Part shown: piece by piece, positions 42,209-52,312 of the stretch
Position numbering within the stretch: position 1 is the stretch's first letter
Layout of the letters: every line of letters begins with the position of its first letter
Source: Phormidium ambiguum IAM M-71
GTDB taxonomy: Bacteria > Cyanobacteriota > Cyanobacteriia > Cyanobacteriales > Aerosakkonemataceae
Direction: 5' to 3'
NCBI RefSeq assembly: GCF_001904725.1
Contig: NZ_MRCE01000012.1
Span: 144,906-208,905, forward strand
Length of the DNA: 64,000 nt
Made by a program: the position numbers and the translations under genes
The notes under the pieces: generated by a model
What the model was told of the DNA's origin: nothing
The model's input: only the letters and a program-made list of their open reading frames with translations
Database searches by the model: none

Positions 42209-43870
42209 TTACGTTAAACTTGTTTTTAGTGACTCTAATTCCCGATCGATATTTTCCAAACAAGCATTTAATAAATTTAATTGAGAACGCTTACTGCTAA
42301 TATCTAAAGGCAGTTCTGGCATTTGAAAACTGATAATTCGCTCAGCTTTATCTTGATACTTTAATAACTGTTCAATCGATTCTTTACTCAAGCGAATTAA
42401 ATAATCTTTAGCAGCGTCAGTATATAGTTGTAATAGTTCATTGTGATAACTTTGTTCGGTAGTTTGTTGCTTTTCTTTGGAGAGGTTTTTATTCAAAATA
42501 TAAGCAGCACTACCAACAACAGCGGCTCCCACAGGGCCACCCAAAACCCAACCTAAACCAGTAGCTACACCAACCGAAGCAGTGTCAGCCAACCCCTCAG
42601 AAGTTGTTGGTTTGTTTGGCAAATTTATTTGGGGGTGAGGGGGTAATGAAATAGAGAGAGTTTCGAGTTGAGGACGATTGAAAAAATCGCTAGCTTGTGT
42701 CACCCATTTAACAATTGATTCTTGTAATTCGACAAATTTTGGTTGCAAAAAATCTCTTTCCCAATTACTAAACTTACCTTGTTGCAATGCAGCAGTCGCT
42801 TCTGATTGATAACGATATAAAAGTGTTTGTTCATCTAGCCAGTTGCGTAATTCTAAAACGCTAGCGAGAAAACCTTGTTTAATTAGTTTCTCGGCTTTTT
42901 GTTGAATCTGAATTTTAGCATTATGTTTATTTTCCAATGCTTCTAATTCACTGGCTATACTTTGTGCTTTTGCTTGTAATAATTGTTTGATTTGAGCAGC
43001 AATTGTAATTACACGCGGTAAGCGAACATCTGCCATTTTTTCCTGTTTTGCTGCCAAAATACTTTGCAAAGCAGATTCAAAAATTACTAAACCGCTACTT
43101 TGTGCGGCTGCAACATCACCTTTTAATCTGGATCTTAAAGCAGGAAGTGCATCAACTCGGTAAAGATTACTAATGTTTGCAGGTAAATCTGCCCGAAAAC
43201 TTTCTGCAACAAATCGCAGACGTTTATACACTTCTTTTTGGTCTTCCGGTTCTAATAAATTCAGGAAATTAACCACAAAAACGATAGTTTTAATTCCTCT
43301 ATCTAATAACCAATCATGCAGTTTTTCTCGTTCCGTTAAAGTCATCAATTGACGAGCATCTAAAACTTGAATAATTAAATCTGCGGTTAATAATTTATCT
43401 CGGACTAATTTATCTTGTGCTTCTCTGTCATTCGTTCCGGGTAAATCTAGTAATTCAACATTATTTTGTAGGAATGGATGAGGGCAAAAAACCTGTACTG
43501 AGGCGACATCATCGCGCATTCTTCTGTCACCATCTAAAATAGCAAATTGTTTGAGAATTTCTGTGCCATTCTCATTAATTTCTCGGCCATCTATAAAGAT
43601 AATTTTAGTTTTTAATTCGTCGCCATATTTGACTGAAATTGCTGCACCTGTAGTGGGTATAATATCAATTGGTAAGGCACGATTGCCAAGAATGGCATTA
43701 ATTAATGTTGATTTGCCGTAATTAAAAGGGCCAAAAACGGCTATTTGAAATCCTGGCTTAAAGAGATGATTACAGACAGAAATAGTATCTTGATAGAGTT
43801 GAGAGTTTTTATTTATTTCTAATAAAGCTAATGCTGTTTGTAGATTATTTATTACGGTTTGATGTTCCAT
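42209..43870 (-). CDS. Dynamin-like GTPase, 553 aa
   Basis: A bacterial dynamin-family GTPase. G1 is GPFNYGKST (47-55), switch Thr follows in IPTTGAAISV, G3 is DLPGTND, and a G4-like VVNFLNLL follows. Helical bundles come next, then a hydrophobic hairpin (GVATGLGWVLGGPVGAAVVG, about 445-470) that can act as the membrane paddle. It lies 71 bases downstream of a second dynamin gene in the same direction, so the two are likely co-expressed and may form a hetero-oligomer. Confidence 0.88.
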   Translation of the reverse strand: MEHQTVINNLQTALALLEINKNSQLYQDTISVCNHLFKPGFQIAVFGPFNYGKSTLINAILGNRALPIDIIPTTGAAISVKYGDELKTKIIFIDGREINENGTEILKQFAILDGDRRMRDDVASVQVFCPHPFLQNNVELLDLPGTNDREAQDKLVRDKLLTADLIIQVLDARQLMTLTEREKLHDWLLDRGIKTIVFVVNFLNLLEPEDQKEVYKRLRFVAESFRADLPANISNLYRVDALPALRSRLKGDVAAAQSSGLVIFESALQSILAAKQEKMADVRLPRVITIAAQIKQLLQAKAQSIASELEALENKHNAKIQIQQKAEKLIKQGFLASVLELRNWLDEQTLLYRYQSEATAALQQGKFSNWERDFLQPKFVELQESIVKWVTQASDFFNRPQLETLSISLPPHPQINLPNKPTTSEGLADTASVGVATGLGWVLGGPVGAAVVGSAAYILNKNLSKEKQQTTEQSYHNELLQLYTDAAKDYLIRLSKESIEQLLKYQDKAERIISFQMPELPLDISSKRSQLNLLNACLENIDRELESLKTSLT

Positions 43871-43941
43871 ATTAGCACCTGTAAGTTTTATTTATCAAAA
43901 ATCACATATATTTACTCCCCTTGCGGGGAGTAAATGGTTAT

Positions 43942-46020
43942 TTAAGCAACAGCTTCGAGAAATTTCTCGTAGACAGATTCGATTTTTTGAAAGTCAGAAA
44001 GCACATCTGATTCAATACTTTTAAGACGCTTCATTTCGTTATCTCGATTAATCTCAAATGTTTCTTTTTGTTTGAGTAAGTTATCTAATTCGGCTTTGCG
44101 TGAGTTAATGTCATCGTTAATGCGATCGCTAATTTCCCGTTCATAAACATTAAAGCATTCTTTGACGGCATCATGAATAGGTTGCCATTGTTCTTGCGCC
44201 ACTTGCGGGAGATATTTTACTAACTCTTTTTTCGCCGCTTTTACTAATTCTTTTCTTGCTTGATCTGCTTGCAAAACTCCTACACCCATACCTAATAAAG
44301 CTAAGTATAATGGGCCTAAAATAATGCCTGTAAAACTAGCAATAATGGTACTAATACTAAACACAGTAATTAAGTTTAACAGGATATTTTTCCAGTCAAA
44401 ACCTGCACCCGCCATTGCTACACCTGCAATATTACCCCTGGCTAAAGAAAAAAGTCCCATTGCCCATTTTGCCCAGGCGGGAGAGTTATCTTCTGGTAAT
44501 GTGTTAACGGCAGGTTGTACTTTTTGTCCGGTTAATTTTTCGGTAATTTTATCGGTAACTTTTGTATAGGAAGCACCGTAATTGGCGGCACTTTTTCCCA
44601 ACAGAGAAAATGCCCCATCCATTTCTTTTTCGGCTATTAAACTCCAAGCAGAGAGCTTATCATTAATGTATTGTTCAAATGCTTGTTTAATCGCATTTTC
44701 AAAAGCATCTCTGCGACTTTGGCTTAAAAAATCCATGAATCTTAATTCAGGTTGATAGCGCACAAAATCGGTTTCAAAAGTATTACCTAAGTTTAGCACG
44801 TAAGAACGGAAAGAATCTGCGATCGCTTTCGCTTTACTATCTCTAACATTCTGAATTTCTTGCTTGAATTGATCTCGAATATTCGTCAATTTGTTAAACT
44901 CAGGTTCAACTGAACTAATCCTTTCTTTCAATTGCTGAACATCTTGTTCTAGCAAGGGAATCCGCCTTTCTACAGCTTCCTGCACGCGAGTAGAAGTTTG
45001 CCGCGCCAAAGTTCGCGCTTGGCGCAATTCAGAAATAGCTCTTTCTTTAGTTAAAAATGTGTTGAGTGCGCCCATAAATTCAGGAAAACCTGTACCTTCT
45101 AAAGAAGCTGAAGGTTGTTTCAAACGCTTTCGTAATGCCTTAATTGCCGAAATTTCAAATACTCTTTCGTCGTAAATATCTTGTCCTTCTACTACGCAAT
45201 ATTCGGCTAAGTTTGCTTGAAAAACTCGCCTCAATCTACCTTCGGCTTCTTGCAATTCTTCTAAATCATCTGGATCGATTAAACTTTCTTTAACTTGATC
45301 CCAAGCATTAATTAAAAAGAAAACGCTTAAGCCTCGACCTTTGATATAATTTTCTAAATAACGGCGTTCGCCAAGCGTGCAAGGTTGAGAAGCTCTCAAA
45401 ACAAATAAAATTGCATGACAATTATTAATGTAACCTAGTGATAATTCATTTCTTGCTTCTGTATCATTTAACCCTGGACTGTCAACAATTTCCACACCTT
45501 TTTCTAATAAAGGTAATGGATATTCAACAATGGCATAATCTACATCGGGAAAGGCTTGTTTATTTTCTTGTTCGAGTCTTTTTGCTTCAGCGGGATCGAT
45601 CGTATAATCTTGTTTAAAACTTTTGAAATCTAACTCTTTGGGTTCTTTGCCATCTTTAAAATAAACTGTTACTTGCTTTTCAGGGCCATAGCGAAGCAGC
45701 GTTAAAACTGCCGTACAAGGGTTAACATCACTGGGTAACAAATTTTCCCCAATCAGGGCGTTTAAAAAAGTGCTTTTACCTCGTTTCATATCACCTAAAA
45801 CTAACAGGCGAAATACACCTTTTTTGTAGTTTTTACTAGCGATTCTGACATCCTCAATTTCTCTTTCTAAACCTAATGCACCTGATGATTTTTTACCTTC
45901 CGTTTCGGCTTTTTCCAGAATTACACTTATGTTATGAAAGGATTTAGCTACTTTGCTACGTGCTTGAGCAACTTTTTCTAAATCGTTAAGAAAACGGTCT
46001 GTTTCAACTTTGTAACTCAT
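43942..46020 (-). CDS. Dynamin-like GTPase, 692 aa
   Basis: The larger dynamin partner. G1 is GDMKRGKST (76-84), switch region NPCTAVLTLL, G3 DSPGLND and G4 NAWD. A long coiled coil (RRIPLLEQDVQQLKERISSV) leads to a strongly hydrophobic double segment (NLITVFSISTIIASFTGIIL, about 545-585) as membrane paddle. It resembles the Nostoc BDLP class. No ribosome site is obvious before the ATG. Confidence 0.88.
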   Translation of the reverse strand: MSYKVETDRFLNDLEKVAQARSKVAKSFHNISVILEKAETEGKKSSGALGLEREIEDVRIASKNYKKGVFRLLVLGDMKRGKSTFLNALIGENLLPSDVNPCTAVLTLLRYGPEKQVTVYFKDGKEPKELDFKSFKQDYTIDPAEAKRLEQENKQAFPDVDYAIVEYPLPLLEKGVEIVDSPGLNDTEARNELSLGYINNCHAILFVLRASQPCTLGERRYLENYIKGRGLSVFFLINAWDQVKESLIDPDDLEELQEAEGRLRRVFQANLAEYCVVEGQDIYDERVFEISAIKALRKRLKQPSASLEGTGFPEFMGALNTFLTKERAISELRQARTLARQTSTRVQEAVERRIPLLEQDVQQLKERISSVEPEFNKLTNIRDQFKQEIQNVRDSKAKAIADSFRSYVLNLGNTFETDFVRYQPELRFMDFLSQSRRDAFENAIKQAFEQYINDKLSAWSLIAEKEMDGAFSLLGKSAANYGASYTKVTDKITEKLTGQKVQPAVNTLPEDNSPAWAKWAMGLFSLARGNIAGVAMAGAGFDWKNILLNLITVFSISTIIASFTGIILGPLYLALLGMGVGVLQADQARKELVKAAKKELVKYLPQVAQEQWQPIHDAVKECFNVYEREISDRINDDINSRKAELDNLLKQKETFEINRDNEMKRLKSIESDVLSDFQKIESVYEKFLEAVA

Positions 46021-46233
46021 TTGATGACACCAGTAAATTTAACTGAAAAGTAAACTTTTCTGTAACAAATGTCGCTAATTTTTAGATTTGAGATTGCCGG
46101 AAAGCTTCAAACTGCATCCCTTGATAGGTGCAGTAAATCTAAAATCGGTTGACTATCCAAATGTAACTTCATTAACTCTCGATTGCCAAGAGGCTGACGA
46201 TTTTAAATTAAAGTAAAATTACTCAAAAACTAG

Positions 46234-47061
46234 CTATTTGATGGAGTAAGTAACGCTAATTTGACTTCTGACTTGTACCTCTGGAAGCGCAGATGGATCG
46301 TAAGGAGGAATACTTTGATTAATGTTAGAAAAAGGTGAAAGGGGGACAGCTTGTTTTGTGCCACAAGCAGAAACAGAAGCAGGACTAACGATCGGATAAA
46401 CTGTGACTAACAACAATTCACCTAATTGCAAACGCATTTCTAATGCTACACTTCGTACCTGCATTTCTGCGTCTTTAATAGCGTTGCGACGGGCATTAAT
46501 TTCTAATGGTTGGCAGTTATTTACAGCATATTCAGCACTAATACCTTGAATAAATAATTGGCTGGTTTCTGTTGCTAAAGTCGCTGTTTTAACAACTTCT
46601 TGCATTCTTTCCCGCGTAGGTTTCAAGATTTTTACCAATAACTTAGGATTTTCTAAAGTATTAGTTTGAATTTCCATATTATCTGTTGGAACTGCGATCG
46701 CTATTAAAGCATCAACTATAGGTTTTAAAAGTTCTTCTGCTGGTGAAACTGTAACCGGAGTATTTCTATGGGAATTTTCCAAGGGGTTACGGGAAGCAAA
46801 GCGAAATTCCAAGCGGGCAATATCTGCGGGAGCAATCACTTGACCTTGACCAATTACAGTGATAGCACGTTGGTTAATTAAAATTTGTGGTGTAATACCA
46901 TTTGTTAATTGAGATACATTAATCGTATTTGAGGGCATTTCCTGAGACTTGACGAACACAGGATTTTGGGCAATGCTAATTTTGTTATTTAATATCGACA
47001 ACCCTATCACCACAATGGCAGAAATCAGAGTTGGCGATAATACTGTTAAGAATCGATACAT
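46234..47061 (-). CDS. SIMPL-domain (DUF541) exported protein
   Basis: A 275-aa protein with an N-terminal signal or anchor (about 6-24) and the SIMPL domain (about 60-270): ITVIGQGQVIAPADIARLEF is the usual start, QVRSQISVTYSIK the usual end. Function is poorly known; members are linked to oxidative stress or envelope biology. It is a single gene. Confidence 0.82.
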   Translation of the reverse strand: MYRFLTVLSPTLISAIVVIGLSILNNKISIAQNPVFVKSQEMPSNTINVSQLTNGITPQILINQRAITVIGQGQVIAPADIARLEFRFASRNPLENSHRNTPVTVSPAEELLKPIVDALIAIAVPTDNMEIQTNTLENPKLLVKILKPTRERMQEVVKTATLATETSQLFIQGISAEYAVNNCQPLEINARRNAIKDAEMQVRSVALEMRLQLGELLLVTVYPIVSPASVSACGTKQAVPLSPFSNINQSIPPYDPSALPEVQVRSQISVTYSIK

Positions 47062-47205
47062 TTTGTTTTGCTACTAAACATTAATTTAAATACCAAAAAT
47101 GCGTTATTTTACTCAAAAATTCGCCGCCCCCTGTTATCTTATGATGTATCAACTTAAAATATGGCTATAAAACAAATTACAAGTCCTGAGTATGAGGAAT
47201 TAGCT

Positions 47206-47613
47206 ATGACGACCATAAATGATAACCAACAAAATGAGCAAATTGCTACCCTACCTCCCACCTCTGAACCTGTCACAACTCGAATTCGACCTTGGGGAAC
47301 AGTTACACTTCTAGAAGAAACCGATCGCTACAGGATTAATCGCATTGAACTTAAAGCAGGTCATCATATTAGTACTCAAATGCACTATCACCGTAGCGAA
47401 CACTGGATCGTAGTTTCTGGTACAGCAAGAGTTCTTTGTGATGGAAAAGAAACTCTACTAATGCAAAAACAATCTACTTATGTTCCTGCTTCTAAACCAC
47501 ATCGAGTCGAAAATCCGGGAGTTATTCCTTTAGTTATGATTGAAGTTCAAAATGGAGAATATCTCGGAGAAGATGATATTATTCGTTTTCCCGAAGATCA
47601 AGACAGTCATTAA
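47206..47613 (+). CDS. Cupin, mannose-6-phosphate isomerase type II-like
   Basis: A 135-aa single cupin resembling the isomerase domain of bifunctional ManC/AlgA proteins: RPWGTVTLLEETDRYRINRI, then HHISTQMHYHRSEHWIVVSG with the metal-binding His residues, and VPASKPHRVENPG. By family it interconverts mannose-6-P and fructose-6-P. I prefer the ATG at 47206, which has GAGG about nine bases upstream, to the ATG at 47161. Confidence 0.85.
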   Translation: MTTINDNQQNEQIATLPPTSEPVTTRIRPWGTVTLLEETDRYRINRIELKAGHHISTQMHYHRSEHWIVVSGTARVLCDGKETLLMQKQSTYVPASKPHRVENPGVIPLVMIEVQNGEYLGEDDIIRFPEDQDSH

Positions 47614-47748
47614 ATTTTTGCTGATAGGTCTAAAACGCAAGATTTTAGTAAGAGAAGGGAACAAGGAACAGGGAATAATTGTTTCTCTTACCTTGTCCCA
47701 GATTGGGTAATTGGCTGTATTTTTTATTTGTAGCCTTTCTTCATGAAG

Positions 47749-47982
47749 CTAAATCCAATTAACATGACGCAGCCAAGGCCAAACTCCAGTAGGTCTTCTC
47801 ATGGTGACATTTTCACTGTTTTCTGAGATCACATCTTTGAGTTCTTGATGTGTAAAACTATAACCCAATGTTTCCGTAATTTTAATGAACTCGTCTGGGT
47901 TGCTAGCTGCTGTCATCTTCTCTCTTAATGAAAAATCATTAGTAGCATCTTCTAGAAATTGATAGGCACTTTCTTTGGTCAT
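47749..47982 (-). CDS. Nif11-domain peptide
   Basis: A 77-aa Nif11-like protein: SAYQFLEDATNDFSLREKM and SFTHQELKDVISE are the domain hallmarks. Leaders of RiPP precursors usually end in a double Gly; this one lacks it and ends RRPTGVWPWLRHVNWI, a Trp-rich tail. No modification enzyme or peptidase transporter is nearby. Confidence 0.75.
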   Translation of the reverse strand: MTKESAYQFLEDATNDFSLREKMTAASNPDEFIKITETLGYSFTHQELKDVISENSENVTMRRPTGVWPWLRHVNWI

Positions 47983-48203
47983 TGGTGGGAAAATAGCTTA
48001 TTAATAACAACTTGTCTAATTTTACCTAGAACAGTATAACAATCAATCCGGTAATTACACCTTAAAATCACAAAATCAACCCGGCTAATCGTGTAAGGTG
48101 ACATTGTAGCCATCTGTAACTGCTATTAACCGGGTGTATTATCTAAAAATTAATCAAATAAGATATATTTTCCACCGTGACAGTGATAGACTGAGGTAAA
48201 GTT

Positions 48204-48554
48204 TTAGCGATTTTTGTCGAGTAGTATTTCAAATTCTGCCCTTAACGATTTGACATTTGCAACTCTCCCGATTAAAAGATTTTCGTTTCCCGCATCTTGT
48301 AAGCGTTCTTTCCAATATTTGATACTATCGGAGTTATTCACCCAGAAATTAACTACAGTATCAATTACTTCATTCAAATCCCAACCTCGGTAATCAGGAA
48401 CGTTTTCTACAGATTGAATTAATGCGTCAAGAGTACATTTGTATGAGGCGACATATTCCACTCCTGTCTGAGATTTTTGCTCTTTTCTTTCTTGCTGTTG
48501 ATTGAAAAAGTATAAAATTGGAGAGACTCCGAGAATATCGAAAGTGTATTTCAT
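48204..48554 (-). CDS. Hypothetical protein, 116 aa
   Basis: Not recognised. Soluble, helical, with one Cys (YKCTLDALIQ). The ATG at 48554 has AGGAG six bases upstream, which favours it over upstream CTG/TTG codons. It is divergent from the DMT transporter 36 bases away. Confidence 0.65.
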   Translation of the reverse strand: MKYTFDILGVSPILYFFNQQQERKEQKSQTGVEYVASYKCTLDALIQSVENVPDYRGWDLNEVIDTVVNFWVNNSDSIKYWKERLQDAGNENLLIGRVANVKSLRAEFEILLDKNR

Positions 48555-48590
48555 CAGCAACTCCTAAACGAAAAGGCTTATGCTTAATTG

Positions 48591-49529
48591 ATGATTTATA
48601 TAGCAAATTTTTTCAATTTTTGGGTGACAAATTATAAAGGTGAACTGGCAGCGCTCAGCGCAGCTTTTTTGTGGGCGATCGGCTCTGTGGTATGGTCAAA
48701 TCTAGGACAACGCATTCCGCCACTAGAGTTAAATTTTCTCAAAGGGGCGATCGCTATCGGTTTTTTAGGGATCACGATTTTTCTTAGCGGAGAGTCATTA
48801 CCTGCGATCGATCCGTTGGCTTTTTGGTTACTTTTCCTCAGTGGCGCGATCGGAATTGCGATCGCAGATACAGCTTTATTTGCCGCACTGAACTATATTG
48901 GGGCACGTCGTACCCTGTTATTAAAAATACTAACTTCGCCATTAGTCGCATTAATAGCTTTAGTTTTTCTACAAGAAACTCTCTCCGTTGCAGCTTGGTG
49001 CGGAATTTTACTTACTTTAATAGGAGTAGCTTGGGTAGTTAGCGAAAGAGTTCCCGGAACAAATGGCAAAGAAGAATTTTTTTGGTCAGGTATTCTTTGG
49101 GCAATGGTATCAACTTTTGGAGATGCGATCGCCGCAATTTTGTCTCGTGTCGCCCTAACTCAAACTACAATTAATCCCCTCTGGAGTACCTTAATTAGAT
49201 TAAGTACTGGCTCTTTATTACTAGTAATCTGGATCGTAATCAAAAACTACAAAATCAAAGAAAATCCAATTCAGCGATACAAATCTGTCATCAGTATTCA
49301 ATTATGGTTAACCATCATTTTAACCGCCTTTGCCGGAACTTACTTAGGAATATGGTTACAACAAATCTCCTTAAAATTTGCCCCGGCTGGAATTGCCCAA
49401 GCTTTAACTGCAACCAGCCCACTTTTTGTGTTACCGATAGCAGTTTGGCTGGGAGAAAAAGTGACTTTCCGTGCAGTTGCCGGAGTATTATTAGCTTTAT
49501 TTGGTATAACATTATTATTTAGATTTTGA
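48591..49529 (+). CDS. DMT-superfamily (EamA) transporter
   Basis: A 312-aa membrane protein with ten predicted helices as two EamA repeats (LSAAFLWAIGSVVWSNLG near the start; GILWAMVSTFGDAIAAILSR in the second half). The substrate is unknown; family members export metabolites or amino acids. The start is the ATG at 48591 rather than the preceding TTG. Confidence 0.88.
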   Translation: MIYIANFFNFWVTNYKGELAALSAAFLWAIGSVVWSNLGQRIPPLELNFLKGAIAIGFLGITIFLSGESLPAIDPLAFWLLFLSGAIGIAIADTALFAALNYIGARRTLLLKILTSPLVALIALVFLQETLSVAAWCGILLTLIGVAWVVSERVPGTNGKEEFFWSGILWAMVSTFGDAIAAILSRVALTQTTINPLWSTLIRLSTGSLLLVIWIVIKNYKIKENPIQRYKSVISIQLWLTIILTAFAGTYLGIWLQQISLKFAPAGIAQALTATSPLFVLPIAVWLGEKVTFRAVAGVLLALFGITLLFRF

Positions 49530-49678
49530 TTACCCACATATTCCTCAGTGCACTTTAACGAAGTTTAATCATAGTGTAGAGAATCTTCATCAAAACTTTG
49601 GCAAAATTGAATCCTATTCTCCCGATTTGACAGACAAGCTTTAGAAAAGAGAATCAACTTATTCAGGCAAATACATTT

Positions 49679-49888
49679 ATGTTGTTTGTAGCAGTTGATT
49701 TATATATTAGAACAACTAAGGGAAATTATCGATCGGGTACAGAACTATTTTCTAGAGTTCCTTATGTATATGAAAAGCTCAAAGTCAAAGACGATCGATT
49801 TTGGGTAATTGAAGTTTGTCACTATGCCAAAAGTAGCTTAAATTCCGATCGAGATCCCGTAGCAAGTGTCTTAGTATTACGATATTAA
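49679..49888 (+). CDS. Hypothetical small protein, 69 aa
   Basis: Not recognised. Starts MLFVAVDLYIRTTKGNYRSG. It has a soluble, mixed composition and no clear ribosome site. A solitary family 1 end (AGAGAATTGGTA, 49924-49935) lies 35 bases downstream. Confidence 0.4.
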   Translation: MLFVAVDLYIRTTKGNYRSGTELFSRVPYVYEKLKVKDDRFWVIEVCHYAKSSLNSDRDPVASVLVLRY

Positions 49889-49946
49889 AAGGAATTACTA
49901 TTTCCTTAACCCAGAAATTTTCCAGAGAATTGGTATCAGATAGATT

Positions 49947-49979
49947 AAAGGACAAAGAAACCCAGTTGCTTTGTCCTTT
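49947..49979. terminator. Hairpin between convergent genes
   Basis: AAAGGACAAAG (49947-49957) pairs with CTTTGTCCTTT (49969-49979). It lies between the 69-aa gene and the DUF4142 gene, which converge. There is no T-run on either side, so termination is only likely. Confidence 0.5.
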
Positions 49980-50071
49980 ACTAGTAAAATATAGCCATCG
50001 CTAAGGCAGTTAAACCAGGATGAAGAGCAACCCTCGATGTTAGGAATTTTCCCTTCTGTCTTCTGCTATAA

Positions 50072-50653
50072 CTATCGATTTGCCATGTCACGAACCATGC
50101 TATTAGCCATAGCATAATGTTGCTGAATTGCAGGCAACAAATTAGAAGCAAAATCTACTATATCTCGATCTTGACCTTGTTGAGTTTGTCTTTGAAACAA
50201 AGCCGTAGTTTGAGCATGATCGTTTACCATTGCTCTCATGTAAGCTCGATCGAAACTTGTACCAGAAAGTCCTTGTAATTGCCGTTCTATTTGCTGATGT
50301 TGAGCATCCAATTGTTTAGGCAAAGTAACATTTTTCTGACTAGCAAGCTGCATCAATTGATTATTTGCTTGGGTATGTTGATCGATCATTTGTTGTGCAT
50401 ACTGCTTCACATCATCACTGCTTGCTTTTTGCAATGCCAACTGACTTAAGCGTATTTCCGCCATGTTACCTTGTGCTGCTCTTTCCATAAACAGCCTGTC
50501 TGAAGAACTTAATCGATTTTGATTTTGTTCAATAGTATTTTGGCGGTTTTGTAGCGTACTAGGTTGACGTTCCGCTTGCTCAGCTACAGCGACAAATCCT
50601 AAACTTAGAACCATTCCAATTCCTATCAAACTAGCAGAAAGTATATTTTTCAT
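50072..50653 (-). CDS. DUF4142 exported protein (ferritin-like fold)
   Basis: A 193-aa protein with an N-terminal signal peptide (cleaved near VAVAEQ) and a DUF4142 domain (about 50-190): DRLFMERAAQGNMAEIRLSQ at the start and DFASNLLPAIQQHYAMA near the end. The fold is a ferritin-like four-helix bundle; function is unknown, stress-linked in some bacteria. Confidence 0.85.
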   Translation of the reverse strand: MKNILSASLIGIGMVLSLGFVAVAEQAERQPSTLQNRQNTIEQNQNRLSSSDRLFMERAAQGNMAEIRLSQLALQKASSDDVKQYAQQMIDQHTQANNQLMQLASQKNVTLPKQLDAQHQQIERQLQGLSGTSFDRAYMRAMVNDHAQTTALFQRQTQQGQDRDIVDFASNLLPAIQQHYAMANSMVRDMANR

Positions 50654-50870
50654 GAGCGCTTAACAGTCCTGATTTATCAAAGGATTTTATTACTTTGCAA
50701 ATCATAGCTACTGCCAATTCAAATTAACTTCTACCTATAGATTAAGCATAGTCTGACTAAAGAGGTATTTATGCAAATTGTTGTTGTTTGATTATTCATT
50801 GGTCAGCAGTTTGTTGTTGACTTTTAATTTCACACAAATGACAGATGACAAATGACTAAATCTCTACGAA

Positions 50871-51785
50871 TTAAACAGCTATTTTTGTAGCAAACCTACC
50901 CGTATTTTTCAAAGCATCTAAAAAAGCGTAAATTGCTGGAGAATGCAGCGCATTGGCTAAAATAGCTACGCCAATTATTCTTTGCAAAGGTACAGGTAAG
51001 TTACATTCTTTAATCCCAATTGGTAAAGGTTCAGCCGCCAAACGAGGCATGATCGCTGCTCCTAAACCTTGTCCTACCATGCTGACAATCGTTGAGTCTT
51101 CACGGATTTCGTAGGCAATTTTTAGAGGATATTCTGCTTGACTTAAATAAGGTTGAATGTAATCACGACACGGATTTAAGGAACTGATAATTAAAGGAAA
51201 CTCTGCTAATTGTTGCCAAGAAATTTGTTGAATATTTAAATTAGTATGAGGCGGTAGAAGAACAATATAATCGTCTCTCAGGATTTCCCAAGTTTCAAAT
51301 TCATCACTAGAAGGTAAGTATGTAAAGCCAATATCAGCATAACCGGAACGCAAACTGTCTTCTATGTTGAAAAAACTATCATTTTCAGTAATTGTGACAT
51401 TTATTTCAGGAAATATACTGTGGAATTTAGCGATCGCAGTCGGTAAAATATGAGTAGCTACACTGCGAAAACAAGCAATTCGCACAATTCCACCTGCTAA
51501 ACCTTTTTCTAAATTTGCTTCCTTTTTAATTGCATTTACTAAAGTTAATGCTTGACTGGCATGAGCTTTAATTCGTTCCCCCACAGGTGTTAAATGTGCG
51601 CCATGACGACCTCGATAAAATAACACCACCCCTAACTCTGCTTCCAAACTAGCAATAGCGTGGCTAACTGCTGATTGAGAAATTTCTAAACGTAGTGCAG
51701 CTTCGCTGAAATTTTTGTATTCTGCGACTGCAACTAAAGCAAGCAACTGAGAGAGTTTGATCTGATTTTTATTGATTTCATCCAT
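50871..51785 (-). CDS. LysR-family transcriptional regulator
   Basis: A 304-aa LysR regulator with the N-terminal HTH (KNFSEAALRLEISQSAVSHA) and a C-terminal effector domain (about 95-300). The target is unclear: neither neighbour is a divergent enzyme gene. Confidence 0.9.
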   Translation of the reverse strand: MDEINKNQIKLSQLLALVAVAEYKNFSEAALRLEISQSAVSHAIASLEAELGVVLFYRGRHGAHLTPVGERIKAHASQALTLVNAIKKEANLEKGLAGGIVRIACFRSVATHILPTAIAKFHSIFPEINVTITENDSFFNIEDSLRSGYADIGFTYLPSSDEFETWEILRDDYIVLLPPHTNLNIQQISWQQLAEFPLIISSLNPCRDYIQPYLSQAEYPLKIAYEIREDSTIVSMVGQGLGAAIMPRLAAEPLPIGIKECNLPVPLQRIIGVAILANALHSPAIYAFLDALKNTGRFATKIAV

Positions 51786-51957
51786 ATCATTTTTTAACCC
51801 AATCCCTGCATTGTCTCAAAATCTTGAGTTTAATTCCTCTTTCTATCTATCTATTTTATTCATATAAACTATACAAGTAATAGATGGTTGAGTACTGAAA
51901 TTAGGAGTACATTGGATTTGTAGGGAAATTTAAAACCTCGTTTATCAGGCTAAGTCT

Positions 51958-52245
51958 ATGAAAATAACACATAGTTCATTACCGCAGGGTGAAGCAGACT
52001 CTCCGTTAATTTCTGGGTTTCATCTACCAGTAATTAAAGCTAGATTTGCTACATTTATTAATAAAATTTGTGAACGATTTGTCACATTAATTAATCAGGC
52101 AAGTGAAGTAAAAGTTTGGCAAAGTAGCGATCGCGCAGGTCACAAGTGGTGGAACGCTTACGACCCCACCACAGGTAATTCTATTAGCTTAGATTCCGAA
52201 GCAGAAATGCGGATGTGGCTAGAAGAACGCTATTACCAAGATTAG
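51958..52245 (+). CDS. Conserved hypothetical protein, 95 aa
   Basis: Not recognised. The C-terminal half reads KVWQSSDRAGHKWWNAYDPT then SLDSEAEMRMWLEERYYQD, a compact pattern with two Trp and acidic residues that looks like a small conserved cyanobacterial domain. The first half is helical. It converges on the methyltransferase gene. Confidence 0.6.
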   Translation: MKITHSSLPQGEADSPLISGFHLPVIKARFATFINKICERFVTLINQASEVKVWQSSDRAGHKWWNAYDPTTGNSISLDSEAEMRMWLEERYYQD

Positions 52246-52312
52246 TTGATTGGTGGAGTAAAAATGTCTGAAAAGCAGTGTTTGGGGTGGGGCTTGCTCA
52301 CCCTTTTAAATA

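Noticed and set aside
42209..46020. Dynamin pair as a proven phage-defence system
   Set aside because: No other defence gene is adjacent and sequence alone cannot separate defence from membrane upkeep.
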